Assembly (NCBI GenBank): GCA_024180945.1
Contig: JAKSGN010000007.1
Location: 3,844,001-3,908,000 of the forward strand
Source of the DNA: Macrophomina tecta
Lineage: Eukaryota; Ascomycota; Dothideomycetes; Botryosphaeriales; Botryosphaeriaceae
Length of the DNA: 64,000 nucleotides
Reading direction: 5' to 3'
A model generated the notes under the pieces. That model ran no database searches. It saw only the letters and a list, made by a program, of their open reading frames with translations, and had not been told where the DNA came from. The position numbers were made by a program, and so were the translations under genes. Of this stretch, positions 36,680 through 48,759 are shown one piece after another. Positions within the stretch are counted from its first letter, which is position 1. Each line of letters begins with the position of its first letter.

Positions 36680-39600
36680 TACCTACCGGATTAAACTTAT
36701 ATCGACTTTTATATATCCTAGTTATATTCTATGGGGAAAAGGTAATGGCTATAATCGATAGCGGTGTATAAGGCATATTCGTCGATTCTAAGTTTATTAT
36801 TAAGAACTAACTATTCTGGTAAGCTAAGGATTACCCTTATTAGCTAAGTATGGTGGACGGCTCCCTAGCAGAATATAGAAATAGCTAGATACGAATCGAG
36901 ATAGAAAAAGCACCCCTTACCGTCGGTAACTACCGAGAACGAATTAACCTCGACGTAATAATAATTCCCGGATACGATATTATCCTAGGAATACCGTGGC
37001 TAAAGACTTACGAGCTATATATTAGCTAGAGAATAGAGACTATTACGTTTTCTAACGAATACTATAGACACTACCTCGCAACGGTAAGAAAAAGCTAATA
37101 AAGCTAGAAGAAAGCGCTAGAGCCTAAGAGCTAGAGTGAAACCTCCGAGCTAAGACGACGGGATAATAACGTACCCGTAGATATTAAGACTATTAGTTAC
37201 CAAGCGCTAAAACTTATAACAAGACGAGGAGAAAAGGCCTATATGATCTACGTAAAATCTAGTAAGGATACTGAGTAGAAAACTCTTACTCGTATAATAC
37301 GGGGCCTTACGAATAAGGATAAGAATAGCCTAAAGCTAGTCGAAGGAGACTGCCCCTAGAGGCTTAATAGATAGTATAGCTACTTAGATAAAGTAGGTAC
37401 TAGTCCCCTCGGGTATAAGAGCTATAACGATAAAGGTATTTCGGTAGCCGAGGTTAGCATAAACCTTAGCGGAATTATAAGGCCTACTAAGAATAAATTA
37501 GTACCTATACCGGAATTAGAGATAGTCCTATAGAAATTCTAGAATATACTAAGAATATTCTAAGAAAGAGGCAAGAAACAACTACTAGAGTATTAGTTAT
37601 AGAATTATAAGATACCCTTACTCCCGGGAATATAATCTGCTTTTAAGCCCATTTACTTCTTATCTAAGACAGAGGCCGAAGTATTACGGGAATATATTAA
37701 TAAAAACCTAGAACGAGGATATATATGACTCTTATAGTCGCCGATAGAATATTCTATTCTATTCGTTCTAAAAAAGAATAGTAAGCTCTGCCTCTACGTC
37801 GACTATAGATAGCTAAATAATATTACGGTAAAGAACTAATACCTACTACCTCGTATTAATAAATTATAGGATAAGCTTCGCAACACTAAGTTTTTTACAA
37901 AACTAGACCTTCGAGAAGGTTACCACCTAGTCCGTATTAAGAAAGGTAAAGAATAGAAAATAGTGTTTCGAACGTGATTCGAATATTACGAGTATATAGT
38001 AATACCTTTCGGGCTTATTAACATACCGGCTATCTTCTAGAGCTTAGTTAACGATACCCTACGTTCGTATTTAGATATATTCGCCTTGGCTTACCTAGAT
38101 AATATTTTAATATACTCGGAAACGCTCGAGAAATATACTAAGTATGTAAAAAAAGTCCTAAAGGCCTTAGACGAGCGAAACCTCTAAGTAGCCCTAGAAA
38201 AAAGCGAGTAGTATATCTAAAAGATAGAATACCTAGGGTTTATTATTACTCTAGAATATATTAGTATAGACGATAAGAAACTAGACGTAATTAGAGACTA
38301 GCCGATACCGCGAACCGTTAGAGAAGTATAATTCTTTCTCGGATTTACTAACTTTTATCGAAAGTTTATTATAAACTACGCTAGAATAGCGGCACCTCTA
38401 ACTAATATTACTAAGAAGGAATATAGGTTTATATAGAAAGAAAGGTAATAACAAGCATTCGACTTACTAAAGCGGATATTTATAGAAGTACCGGTTCTAG
38501 GGCTCTATAACCCGGATCTACTAATTACGGTAGAAACCAACGCTTTAGACTACGCTATAGGAGCCGTACTTAGTTAGCTAGACGAAGAAGGTAGACTATA
38601 CCCTATCGCCTACTACTTAAAAAAAATAATACCTGCTGAGAAGAACTACGACGTCTACGATAAAAAACTTTTAGTTATAGTTATGGCTTTTAAAGAATAG
38701 AGACACTATTTTAAAGGCGCTAAGTACTAGGTTATAGTCTACTACGACTATAAGAACCTCTCGTACTTTACTACTACTAAGGAACTAAACCGACGATAGA
38801 TTCGGTAGGCTAAAGAGCTAGCGTTCTATAATATAAAGATTATCTATAGAAAGGGATCTAAGAATGCTCGCGTAGACGCGCTAAGTAAATAAGCTGACTA
38901 TATTAAAGAAAAGCTAGGTTTATAACCTATAATACTTAATATGTAGAAGGACGGGTCTTTTATACCCGCTAGCCGTAGCTGCTAGATTATAGCTATTTAT
39001 AGCCTAGGACAAACGTGGCTTAAGAGAGGACTAGATGACTCGCTTACTTTAGTTAGGCTATTCGCCCTAGCGATACGCCTCGAAGGCAACGAATGGGAGT
39101 AGAAGATCCGAGAAGCCTACGTAGATAACGTAATGGCTTAAGAAATCGGAGAACTCGATAACGACCCCCGAGTAACTAGAAATATAGATAGTATAATCCT
39201 ATTTTTAGAATTAGTCTACATTTTGGTTAAACTACGGGAAGAACTCGTAAAGGACATATACGAAGCCCTAGTATACGGTTATTAAGGGATAGATAAGACG
39301 ATAGAGCGAATTACGAGAAGCTACTACTTTCTAGGGCTAAGAAGAACTGTTTAACGGGTAGTCTCATAATATAACCTTTATATTAGAAGTAAGGCTGCGA
39401 GGTATATACTCTATAGACTACTATAGCCGCTACCGGTACTAAAGCGCCTTTAGTAATCTATCTCGCTAGACTTTATTATAGACCTACCTAAGTTAGAAGA
39501 ACTGCTTACTAAGATTAAGTATAACTCGATTCTAGTTATTATTAATAGAATAATAAAGTACGTATACTACTTACTATATCTTAAAATGGTAAATACGGAA

Positions 39601-40560
39601 GAACTCACCTACACGTTTCTTAGAATAATTCTCGGTAACTACGGATTACTAGAAGAGCTCGTATTAGATAGAGATTAGCTATTTATATCCTAATTCTAGT
39701 AGACGCTTACCCGCTAGCTTAGAGTAAAGTATAAGCTCTCAACTACGGCATATCTATAAATAGATAGACAGATAGAACGAACGAATTAAATACTAGAATA
39801 GTACTTACGCTACTACCTTAATTATATATAAGATAATTAGGTCGAGCTACTACCGCTTATATAGTTCGCGTATAATAGCTTAAAAGCGTTAGCTACGTAA
39901 GAATCCCTGTTCTACGCTAATTACGGTTACGAGCCTATAGCTTATAAAGAGCTAATACTAAGCGAATTCCTAGCCTAAAAAGAAATTCTTAAAGTAGACT
40001 AGCTAAAGGTACTCTACGAATAACTATACCTAGACTTCGAGTTCGTAGCCCTATAAATAGATAGATACTATAATAGACGGCACTAGAAGGTATTAAAGCT
40101 AAAGGGGGGGAATAAAGTTTACCTCCTTAGAAAAAATATTAAGATAAAACGGCCGAATAATAAATTAGACTTTAAGAAAATTGGATCATTCGAAATTAAA
40201 GAATAGATTAGAAAGGTTAATTTCCGCCTTAGATTACCTAATACTATATAAATATATTCTATATTTTACGTCTTACTCCTCGAACCGGTACTAGAAAATG
40301 CTGCGCTATTACGCCAAACGGAAGAAATGCTACCAGAAAATTTAGACGCTGACGAAAATATAGACTAGAATGTAGAATAAGTCCTAGACAGCGGCTATAT
40401 TAACAGTTAATTCCGATACCTTCTTAAATAGAAAAGAGACTAGAATAATACCTAGAAACTACTGGAACTCTACGACTATTAAGAGCTTATTAATAAGTTC
40501 TATCACCGAAACCTAGATCGACTAATACCGCCGACTCGTCGTATACGAAGAACCTAAAAT
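36680..40560 (+). pseudogene. pol region of gypsy element D: protease, RT, RNase H, integrase, chromodomain
   Basis: Domains can be followed in order on the plus strand. The protease is at 36,747 with MAIIDSGV. The RT block is at 37,640-38,150 with NKNLERGYI, KLDLREGYHLVRIKKGKE and [12 protein letters not shown], the former YLDD site now YLDN by G-to-A (38092-38103). RNase H is at 38,500-38,890 with LDYAIGAVLS and EKNYDVYDKKLLVIVMAFKE. The integrase zinc domain and core are at 39,270-39,900, including SLDFIIDLPKLEELL. The integrase C-domain is at about 40,100-40,280. A C-terminal chromodomain lies at about 40,345-40,530 (DENID, LDSGYIN, FRYLLK, WRP/PLELYDY-like remnants). RT before integrase and a terminal chromodomain define a Ty3/gypsy chromovirus. 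Many TAG/TAA codons make it non-functional. Confidence 0.85.
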
Positions 40561-40588
40561 TAAAGTTAGAAAATGAAGACAACCGCGC

Positions 40589-41233
40589 TTAATTAACTAG
40601 GCCGGAACCCTCGGGAGGCGTAGAACCTAAACTAACGCTAAGAGACCTAATAGACTAAAACGACTCTATAGCGTTACTAGCTAAGGCAGCGCTACGTAAA
40701 CACTTTAACGACCGCTTCTCCTTAGTATTTTTAGGGTTAGAGGTATTTCTAGCCTCTAACGCTTCTAACTTTCTAAGCATATCGATCGCGTCCGACTTAC
40801 GCTATAATATTAGGGTAGCACGACGCTTAAGTAACTCCTACTGTTTTTTAGTACGAGAAAGACCGGAGGCCGCCTTTTAGAGCTAATTCTTAAAAGTAGT
40901 ACGTTCCGAGCGCGCCTTATCTAAGGCACGATGAAGACGCTTAACTAGAGAAAGAGTTAATAGACTAGCGAGACTACTAAAGAAAAACTAATAATTAGAG
41001 TTTTTAAGGTTGCTAGTATTATAACTAGTACGCCCGGCACGATAATATTCGCTATAATGAGAAAAACCTAAGACTATCTAGTATACTATCTTAGGCTCCT
41101 CCGCCTTTCGCTGGGCGTTCAGAAGCAAATACTATGAATAAAGAATAGATATCGCAATATCTAGTAAATTAATCTTCGTACCTAGAGACTTACGCTTAGT
41201 CTTCTATAAATCGCGCTTTTATTTTAGAGGCAT
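40589..41233 (-). pseudogene. Antisense frame in the 3' region of gypsy element D
   Basis: This is the minus-strand counterpart of the frame at 32409-33053, starting at ATG 41233 and running 214 codons to TAA. It is aligned to the E copy without gaps. It lies wholly between the pol chromodomain and the polypurine tract of D and points the opposite way to gag-pol. It has a few more RIP changes near its start than the E copy (a CGA codon became TAA at codon 5). No family was recognised. Confidence 0.55.
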
Positions 41234-41338
41234 GGTGGGAGGCTTATAGTAAAAAAAGAAAATAAGAAAGTGAAGAAAGCCTAAGATATAGATAGACGAA
41301 TAAATCTTCGGGCCGAAGATTTTTAAGAGGGGGGATAG

Positions 41339-42116
41339 TATTACGAATCCTAGAGGATAAGAGCTTTATAACCCTACGGGCGGAAGGCCCGCACGGGAAA
41401 AGGCACTGCAGGGGCTAGAAACCTATAGAAATAATAGAGCCGTACTACTAGTACGCCCGCACGGGAAAACTAGCCTTAAGAGAAGGTGGCGCGTACAGGC
41501 CTAAATAAGGTAGTAATAAAAGCCCGCACGAAAAGCGACGCCTACGCAGTATAGTAAGACTATAAGGACATAGACTAGGTAAACTCCCGTAGGAGAAGAA
41601 CGCCTATAAGGAAGAAGTTATAAATCCCGGAAACCGGCTTCGAGCTAAGAGGAACGGACGGGAGAAAGTTAAATAACTTATACGGTCTAAAAAACGATAG
41701 TCTAGTGGTAGAATACTCCCTTAACTAATATAGAAGTCGGATTCTAGGAAACGAGCTTTAGCGCCCGAGTTACGTAGGACCTATAGAGCCCGCCTAGATT
41801 AACCTAATCTAAGATTAATAATTTAATACTATTAATCCAGCTGCTTTAATTTAGCTATATCGATCTAGATTGCTATAATTTTCCTATAGTATATAAATAT
41901 ATTTATTAGATAGTACTATAACCTTCGTAGTTAACTTAAAGTTCTAATATAACCCTATTAGAGGTAACAAGCCTGACGCGTACTACGCACTAATATATTA
42001 CGTAATTACTACTATTATTCTAATTCTTTACCCTTCTCTTATTTTTTAGGGAAAATCTTTAGCTACCTAACCCTACTAGGCGATTCTAAAGCCTAGTAGA
42101 AGAGGCCGCCATTATA
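41339..42116 (+). repeat. 3' LTR of gypsy element D
   Basis: 778 bp, pairing with 33777-34554. The tRNA-like segment is at about 41,696-41,755. The duplication CGCGA follows. Confidence 0.92.
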
Positions 42117-42121
42117 CGCGA

Positions 42122-45100
42122 ACTATACGAGCGGTAGCAACTCGACCTAATTATCTTATATATAATTAAGATAGTAGCGTAAGTACTATTCTAGTATTTA
42201 ATTCATTCATTCTGTCTATCTATCTATTTATAGATGTGCTGTAGTTAAGAGCTTGTACTTTACTCTAAGCTAGCGGGTAAGCGTCTACTAGAATTAGAAT
42301 ATAAATAGTTAATCTCTATCTAATATAAGCTCTTCTAGTAACCCATGGTTACCGAGGATTATTCTAAGGAACATATAGGCGAGTTCTTCCGTATTTACCA
42401 TTTTAAGATATGGTAAGTAGTATACGTACTTTATTATTCTATTAACGATAACTAGAATTAAGTTATACTTAATCTTAGTAAGCGGTTCTTCTAACTTAGG
42501 TAGGTCTGTAATAAAGTCTAGCGAGATAGATTACTAAGGGCGCTTTAGTATTAGTAGCAGCTATAGTAGTTTGTAGGATATATACCTCGCGGCCTTACTT
42601 CTAATATAAAGGTCATATTATGAGACTATTCGTTAAACGATTCTTCTTAGTTCTAGAAAGTAGTAGCTTCTCGTAATTCACTCTATCGTCTTATCTATTT
42701 TTTAATAACTGTATACTAGGGCTTCGTATATATCCTTTACGAGCTCTTCCCGTAGTTTAACCGAAACGTAGACTAATTCTAAAAATAGAATTATACTATC
42801 TGCGTTTCTAGTTACTCGGGGGTCGTTATCAAGTTCTTTAATTTTTTAAGCCGTTACGTTATTTGCGTAGGCTTCTCAGATCTTCTACTCCTATTCGTTA
42901 CCTTCGAGGCGTATCGCTAGGGCGAATAGCCTAACTAGGGTAAGTAAGTCGTCTAGTCCTTTCTTAAGCTACGTTTATTCTAGGCTATAAATAGCTATAA
43001 TCTAGCGGCTACGGCTAGCGGGTATAAAAGACCCGTCCTCCTACGTATCGAGTATTATAGGTTATAGACCTAGCTTTTCTTCGATATAGTCGGCTCGTCT
43101 ACTTAGCGCGTCTACGTAAGCGTTTTTAGATCCCTTTCTATAGGTAATTTTTATATTATAGAACGCTAGCTCTTTAGCCTATTAAATCTATCGTCGGTTT
43201 AGTTCCTTAGTAGTAGTAAAGTACGAGAGGTTCTTGTGGTCATAGTAGACTATAATCTAGTACTTAGCGCCTTCGAGGTAGTATCTCTATTCTTTAAAAG
43301 CCGTAACTATAGCTAAGAGTTCTTTATTATAGACGTCGTAGTTCTTCTCAGTAGGTGTTATTTTTCTTAAGTAGTAGGCGATAGGGTATAGTCTATCTTC
43401 TTTATCTAGCTAACTAAGTATAGCTCCTATAGCGTAGTCTAAAGCGTCAGTTTCTACCGTAATTAGTAGATTCGGGTTATAGAGCCCTAGAACCGGTGCT
43501 TCTATAAATATCTACTTTAGTAAGTTAAATGCTCGTTGTTATCTTTTTTTCTATATAAACCTATGTTCTTTCTTAGTAATATTGGTTAGAGGTGCCGCTA
43601 TTCTAGCGTAGTTTATAATAAACTTTCGATAAAAGTTAGTAAATCTAAGAAAGGATTATACTTCTCTAACGATTCGCGGTATTAGCTAGTCTTTAATTGC
43701 ATCTAGTTTCTTATCGTCTATACTGATATATCCTAGGGTAATAATAAACCCTAGGTATTCTATCTTTTAGGTATACTACTTGCTTTTTTCTAGGGCTACT
43801 TAGAGATTTCGCTTATCTAAGGCCTTTAGGACTTTTCTTACATGCTCGGTGTATTCCTCGAGCGTTTTTGAGTATATTAGAATATTATCTAGGTAAGCCA
43901 AGGCGAATATATCTAAATACGGACGTAGGGTATCGTTAACTAAGCTCTAGAAGGTAGCCGGTGCGTTAGTAAGCCCGAAAAGCATTACCGTATACTCGTA
44001 ATATCTAAATCGCGTTCGGAACGTCGTCTTCTATTCTTTATCTTTCTTAATACGGACTAGGTGGTAACCTTCTCGGAGATCTAGTTTCGTAAAGAATTTA
44101 GCGTTGCGAAGCTTATCCTATAATTTATTAATACGAGGTAGTAGATATCGATTCTTTACCATAATATTATTTAGCTATTTATAGTCGACGTAGAGGCGGA
44201 GTTTACTATTCTTTTTTAGAATGAATAGAATAGGGTATTTTACCGGCGACTATAAGGATTATATATATCCTCGTTCTAGGTTTTTATTAATATATTCCCG
44301 TAATACTTCGGCCTCTATCTTAGATAAGGAGTAAATAGGCTTAAAAGTAGATTATATTTCCGGGAGTAAAGGTATCTTATAATTCTATAGCTAATACTCT
44401 AGTAGTTATTCCTTACCTCTTTCTTAGAATATTCTTAGTATATTTTAGAATTCCTATAGAACTATCTCTAATTTTGGTATAGGTGCTAATTTATTCTTAG
44501 TAGGCCTTATAATTCCGCTAAGGTCTATACTAACCTCAGCTACTAAAATGCCTTTATCGTTATAGCTTTTATACCCGAGGGGACTAGTACCTACTTTATT
44601 CGGGTAGTTATACTATTTATTAAACCTCTAGGAATAGTCTTCTCTGACTAGCTTTAGGCTATCCTTATTCTTATCCGTAAGGCCCCGTGTTATACGAGTA
44701 AGAGTTTTCTGCTCGGTATTCTTACTAGGTTTTACGTAGATTATATAGGCCTTTTCTCCTCGTCTTGTTATAAGTTTTAGCGCTTAGTAGCTAATAGTCT
44801 TAATATCTACGGGTACGTTATTATCTCGTTATCTTAGCTCGGAGGTTTTACTCTAGCTCTTAGGCTCTAGCGCTTTCTTTTAGCTTTATTAGCTTTTTCT
44901 TGCCGTTACGAGGTAGCGTCTATAGTATTTATTAGGGAACGTAATAGTCTCTATTCTCTAGCTAATATATAGCTCGTAAGTCTTTAGCTACGGTATTTCT
45001 AGGATAATATCGTGTCCGGGAATTATTATTACGTCGAGGTTAATTCGTTCTTAGTAGTTACCGACGGTAAGGAGTACTTCCCCTATCTCGATTCGTATCT

Positions 45101-47431
45101 AGCTATTTCTATATTTCGCTAGGGAGCCGTCTACCGTGCTTAGCTAATAAGGATAATTCTTAGCTTACTAGGGTAGTTAGTTCTTAACGATAAACTTAGA
45201 ATCGATAAATACGTCTTATGCGCCACTATTAATTATAGCCATTACCTTTTCCCCGCAGAATATAACTAAGATATATAAAAGTCGATATAAGTTTAATCCG
45301 GTAGGTATAATTTCGTTTACTATACGTGTAATCTAGTTAAGGGATCTATTTAACGGCCCCTCCTAGGGTCCCTATTTAGGGGAGCCGTCTAGTTTTTTAA
45401 TATCGATCGTCCTATTATTTTGTAGCGGATATATTCATTCTATTTATTTACTAGAATTAGCGTATCTTTCTATTATATCTATTTACCATGTTTAATTAGT
45501 CGTCTTTAGTAGATCTACCCGTTTCGGACCTAATACTAGAAGGTAGGTATATCGTATTTTTCGTAGAGTATCTATTATAAGATGCCCCTATTCCTAGTTA
45601 CTATACCGTACTAGTAGAGAATATAGGCTATATCGCGAAAGTATTATAGGTCTTACTGCTGTTGTACCCTCTATACCTCGTTCTCTAGCTAAGATGCGAG
45701 TTCGTCGGCCGTCTCGAGTAGTAATTCTTTCTAGGGGTTCTAGGTGTCGTCTTACTATACGCGTACGTATACTTTTTCTTGCTATACCTTATATTGCTGC
45801 GTCCCGAGGTCAATTATAGGGCCTAGAATCTAGGTAACCGTAGGCTCTAGACTATTAGTAATACGGCGTATCTCTCTGTATCGGGTTAGGTATTTGGTTA
45901 TTTTTATAAGTATAGCTTCGTTCTACTATTACTTATTATCGGTCGTGCTTAACTCTAGAATACTATCGTATAGTTCCCCCATATCGCTATTAACTAGGTT
46001 CTTATCATTGGGAAAGACTTCAATAAGCTCTTTCTCTATTCTTAGGGTCGTATTAACGTGTCGTAGCTTCTTAGGGTACTAGCCTATAATGTCTTTATCG
46101 CTCTAGTAAGTAGTATAGTTATTATTATAGTAGGCTATCTAGCTAAGCTTTTAATACTTAGGGCTCTAGCTTTCTTCGTATCGCTTATTAAATTCGGCGA
46201 AGGGATTTTCTTACTTAGTAATCGTAGAGACTTCTCGGCTTTTTAGTTCTTATATCGTGGCTAAGACTTATTTATCTTTCTTAAGATAGTAGTGTATCTT
46301 TTTCTAAGTCTTATTATAGTAGACGTATAGTTCTTTTTTAAATCTTTATTTTTACTCTAGAATCTATTCTTTACGTTGTTTTTTTTATAGCTATTATTCT
46401 TTCTTCTATAGTAGTTATCTCTTTTAGGTAGATTATTTCGGCGGTTAATATTATTTAGCTCTATAGTATCTTCTTCTTTCTAAGTGTATCTAGGGCGCGC
46501 TAGGTGTGAAGTATTAGCCCTATAGTTTATTTTATACTTCTCGGATTAGCGCTTAAAGAGGCGGTTATCGTATTTAATAGCTAGCTTAATAAGCTCGTCT
46601 AGGGTCTTAGAATCGTCTTATATTATAAGTTAGTCTTTAACCCTTTTCTTAAGTCCTCGGTAGTAGTAGTCTATAAGGGCGCGGTCGGACTAGTTATCTA
46701 GATACGCTACGGTCTTTTAGAATTCTATAGTATAGTCCGCTACTAAGGTCTTTTAGTAGATGTTTATAACGGCTTATCGGGCCTTATTAACCTCGTCGAG
46801 GTCTCCGAAGCTTTACTTAATTTAGGTTACGAAGTACTTATAGCTACTAAAGACTTTCTTTATATTCTCTTTACGTACTTTCAGTTCTTTCTCTATTCGG
46901 TCTCTAAGGTAGGGCTCGAACCACTATACCGTAATATCGCAGAGATAGGTAGTAGCGAATATTATTTTCTTATCGTTAGTAGGGAAGTCTCTAGAGTTAA
47001 AGAAGAAGTATAAGTCGAGTTATAAGAGAAAGATCTAGAGCTTCTTTTAGTTACCGTAGAATAGATCTAGCTTAGCCGTCTTCGTACTTCTATTAGAAGG
47101 TTAAGTCGTTGTTAATACTAAAGTATAAACGGGTGCTAGGATAAGGATCATCGAAATAGCTTAGTTACGAAGCTCGCCTATTTATTAATAGAGCTAGGTG
47201 TTCTCGTTAGTCTACTCTTAGAGTTATCTACGTAGTTCGCTAATCTAGCCTTGCATGTCTTGAATAACCTAAAAGAGGTCGGCTATAGTTAGCTATAGAA
47301 AATCATTATTATTTATATTAACATCATTTATTATATTACTTAGTTAGCGTTAAGTATTAGGTAATACTATCTTTATTATTAAGTATTCCTCTTCTTAGAA
47401 CTACCCTCCCTTATAAGAATAGTAGTTAAAG
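42122..47431 (-). pseudogene. gag-pol of gypsy element E, 5' part
   Basis: Read on the minus strand from 47,431: gag (about 47,350-45,500), a decayed zinc knuckle near 46,270-46,330, and the protease near 45,200-45,245, where the DSG site has become NSG. RT follows at about 44,350-43,700, then RNase H, and integrase up to the D insertion point. The sequence is the reverse complement of D 34,555-39,870 with scattered transitions. Confidence 0.8.
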
Positions 47432-48208
47432 TATAACGGCGGCCTCTTTTACTAGGCTTTAGAATCGCCTAGTAGGGTTAGATAGCTAAAGGTTTTCCCT
47501 AAAGAATAAGAGAAGGGTAAAGAATTAGAATAATAGTAGTAATTACGTAATATATCGGTACGTAGTACACGTTAGGCTTATTACCTCTAATAGGGTTATA
47601 TTAGAACTTTAAGTTAACTACGAAGGTTATAGTACTATCTAATAAGTATATTTATATACTATAGGAAAATTATAGCGATCTAGATTAATATAGCTAGATT
47701 AAAGTAGCTGGATTAATGGTATTAGATTATTAATCTTAGATTAGGTTAATCTAGGTAGGCCCTATAGGTTTTACGTAACTTAGGCGCTAAAGCTCGTTTT
47801 TTGGAATCCGACTTCTATATTAGTTAAGGGAGTATTCTACCGCTAGACTATTATTTCTTAGACTATATAAGTTATTTAACTTTCTCCTGTCCGTTTCTCT
47901 TAGCTCGAAGCCGGTTTTTAGAATTCGTAACTTCTTTCTTATAGGCGTTCTTCTTTTATAGGAGTTTACCTAGTCTATATCCTCGTGGTTTTACTATACC
48001 GCGTAGGCGTTACTTCTATGCGGGCTTCTATTGCTGCCTTATCTAGGCCCGTACGTGCCGCCTTCTCTTAAGGCTGGTTTTCCCGTACGGGTATGCTAGT
48101 AGTGCGGCTCTATTGTTTCTATAGGTTTCTAGCCCCTGCAGTGCCTTTTCCCGTGCGGGCCTTTCGCTCGTGGGGTTATAAAGCCCTTATCCTCTAGGGT
48201 TCATAATA
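47432..48208 (-). repeat. 5' LTR of gypsy element E
   Basis: About 777 bp in reverse orientation, followed by the GTAAG duplication at 48209-48213. One base shorter than the other three LTRs of the family. Confidence 0.9.
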
Positions 48209-48213
48209 GTAAG

Positions 48214-48720
48214 CTAGAAAAGCGATTACTTATATTAGTATACTAGTATCTCCGGTAAAGAAAAAAAGTATAGAAGTTAGCGATTTTATTCTCTACGAAA
48301 TTGCGAGGTATAAAAGTTATAAAGCTAGTTTATAGGAAAGAGAAGAAAGAACTATAGTTAGTAATCTTTAGTAGACGTTTATAAGCGGTAATTATCGCTA
48401 TAGAATTTATTAGGCTTATTCTTTATATGTATTATTTATAAATCTATAAGGGAGGAATTTTATATTTATAGCTATTTAGATAAAGAAACGCATATTAGCG
48501 CGAGAAGATCTTATTTTAATATTTACGTTAGTTCGAGCGTTAGAATAATAATTCTAGAAGATATATAAGTATTCTTACTAATACTTTCGCCGAGAGTTTA
48601 ATTTCTATAGGAGAATATAATTCCGGCCTATAGTATTATTACTATACTATTCGTAGTTATTTTTATTTGGTTCTGCGCCTGCCTCTAATCGGGCGGTTAG
48701 GCGCGGTAATAGAATACTTT
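48214..48720 (-). pseudogene. Long post-pol reading frame of element C, N-terminal part
   Basis: The frame is continuous with the chromodomain frame upstream (higher coordinates) and runs down to the E insertion site. A cluster of TAA/TAG near 48,640-48,670 (after PNRPIRGRRRTK) may include the true end of pol. Pieces such as RPELYSPIEIKLSA and TPRNFVENKIANFY-like sequence follow (here IPRNFVENKIANFY). Removing E joins it in frame to the segment ending at 31,520. Confidence 0.55.
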
Positions 48721-48759
48721 ACTTTAAAGTCTTAGACGAGCTTTTTTACTTACTTTAAT

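Larger units (their letters stand above)
33777..42116 (+). mobile_element. Ty3/gypsy chromovirus D (8340 bp)
   Basis: Plus-strand element, the innermost of the stack. 778-bp LTRs lie at 33777-34554 and 41339-42116. The flanking duplication is TGCGA (33772-33776) and CGCGA (42117-42121), differing by one transition. It splits the integrase region of E. The sequence on each side of D reads continuously in E when D and one duplication are removed, and equals the corresponding stretch of D near 39,870. A polypurine tract AAGAGGGGGGA ends a few bases before the 3' LTR. All genes are present but broken by RIP-type stops. Confidence 0.92.
31526..48208 (-). mobile_element. Ty3/gypsy chromovirus E (8.3 kb itself, carrying D inside)
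   Basis: Minus-strand element inserted in C with perfect GTAAG duplications (31521-31525 and 48209-48213). The 3' LTR is 31526-32303 and the 5' LTR is 47432-48208. Gag, protease, RT and the first part of integrase lie at 47,400 down to 42,122. The rest of integrase and the chromodomain lie at 33,771 down to about 33,150, because element D split the integrase region. Without D its length is 8,338 bp, matching D (8,340 bp), so both belong to one family. It is dead by numerous RIP-type stops. Confidence 0.9.

Noticed and set aside
45894..46082. Plus-strand ORF of 62 codons
   Set aside because: Lies antisense to the decayed gag-pol of element E. Chance opening in AT-rich sequence.
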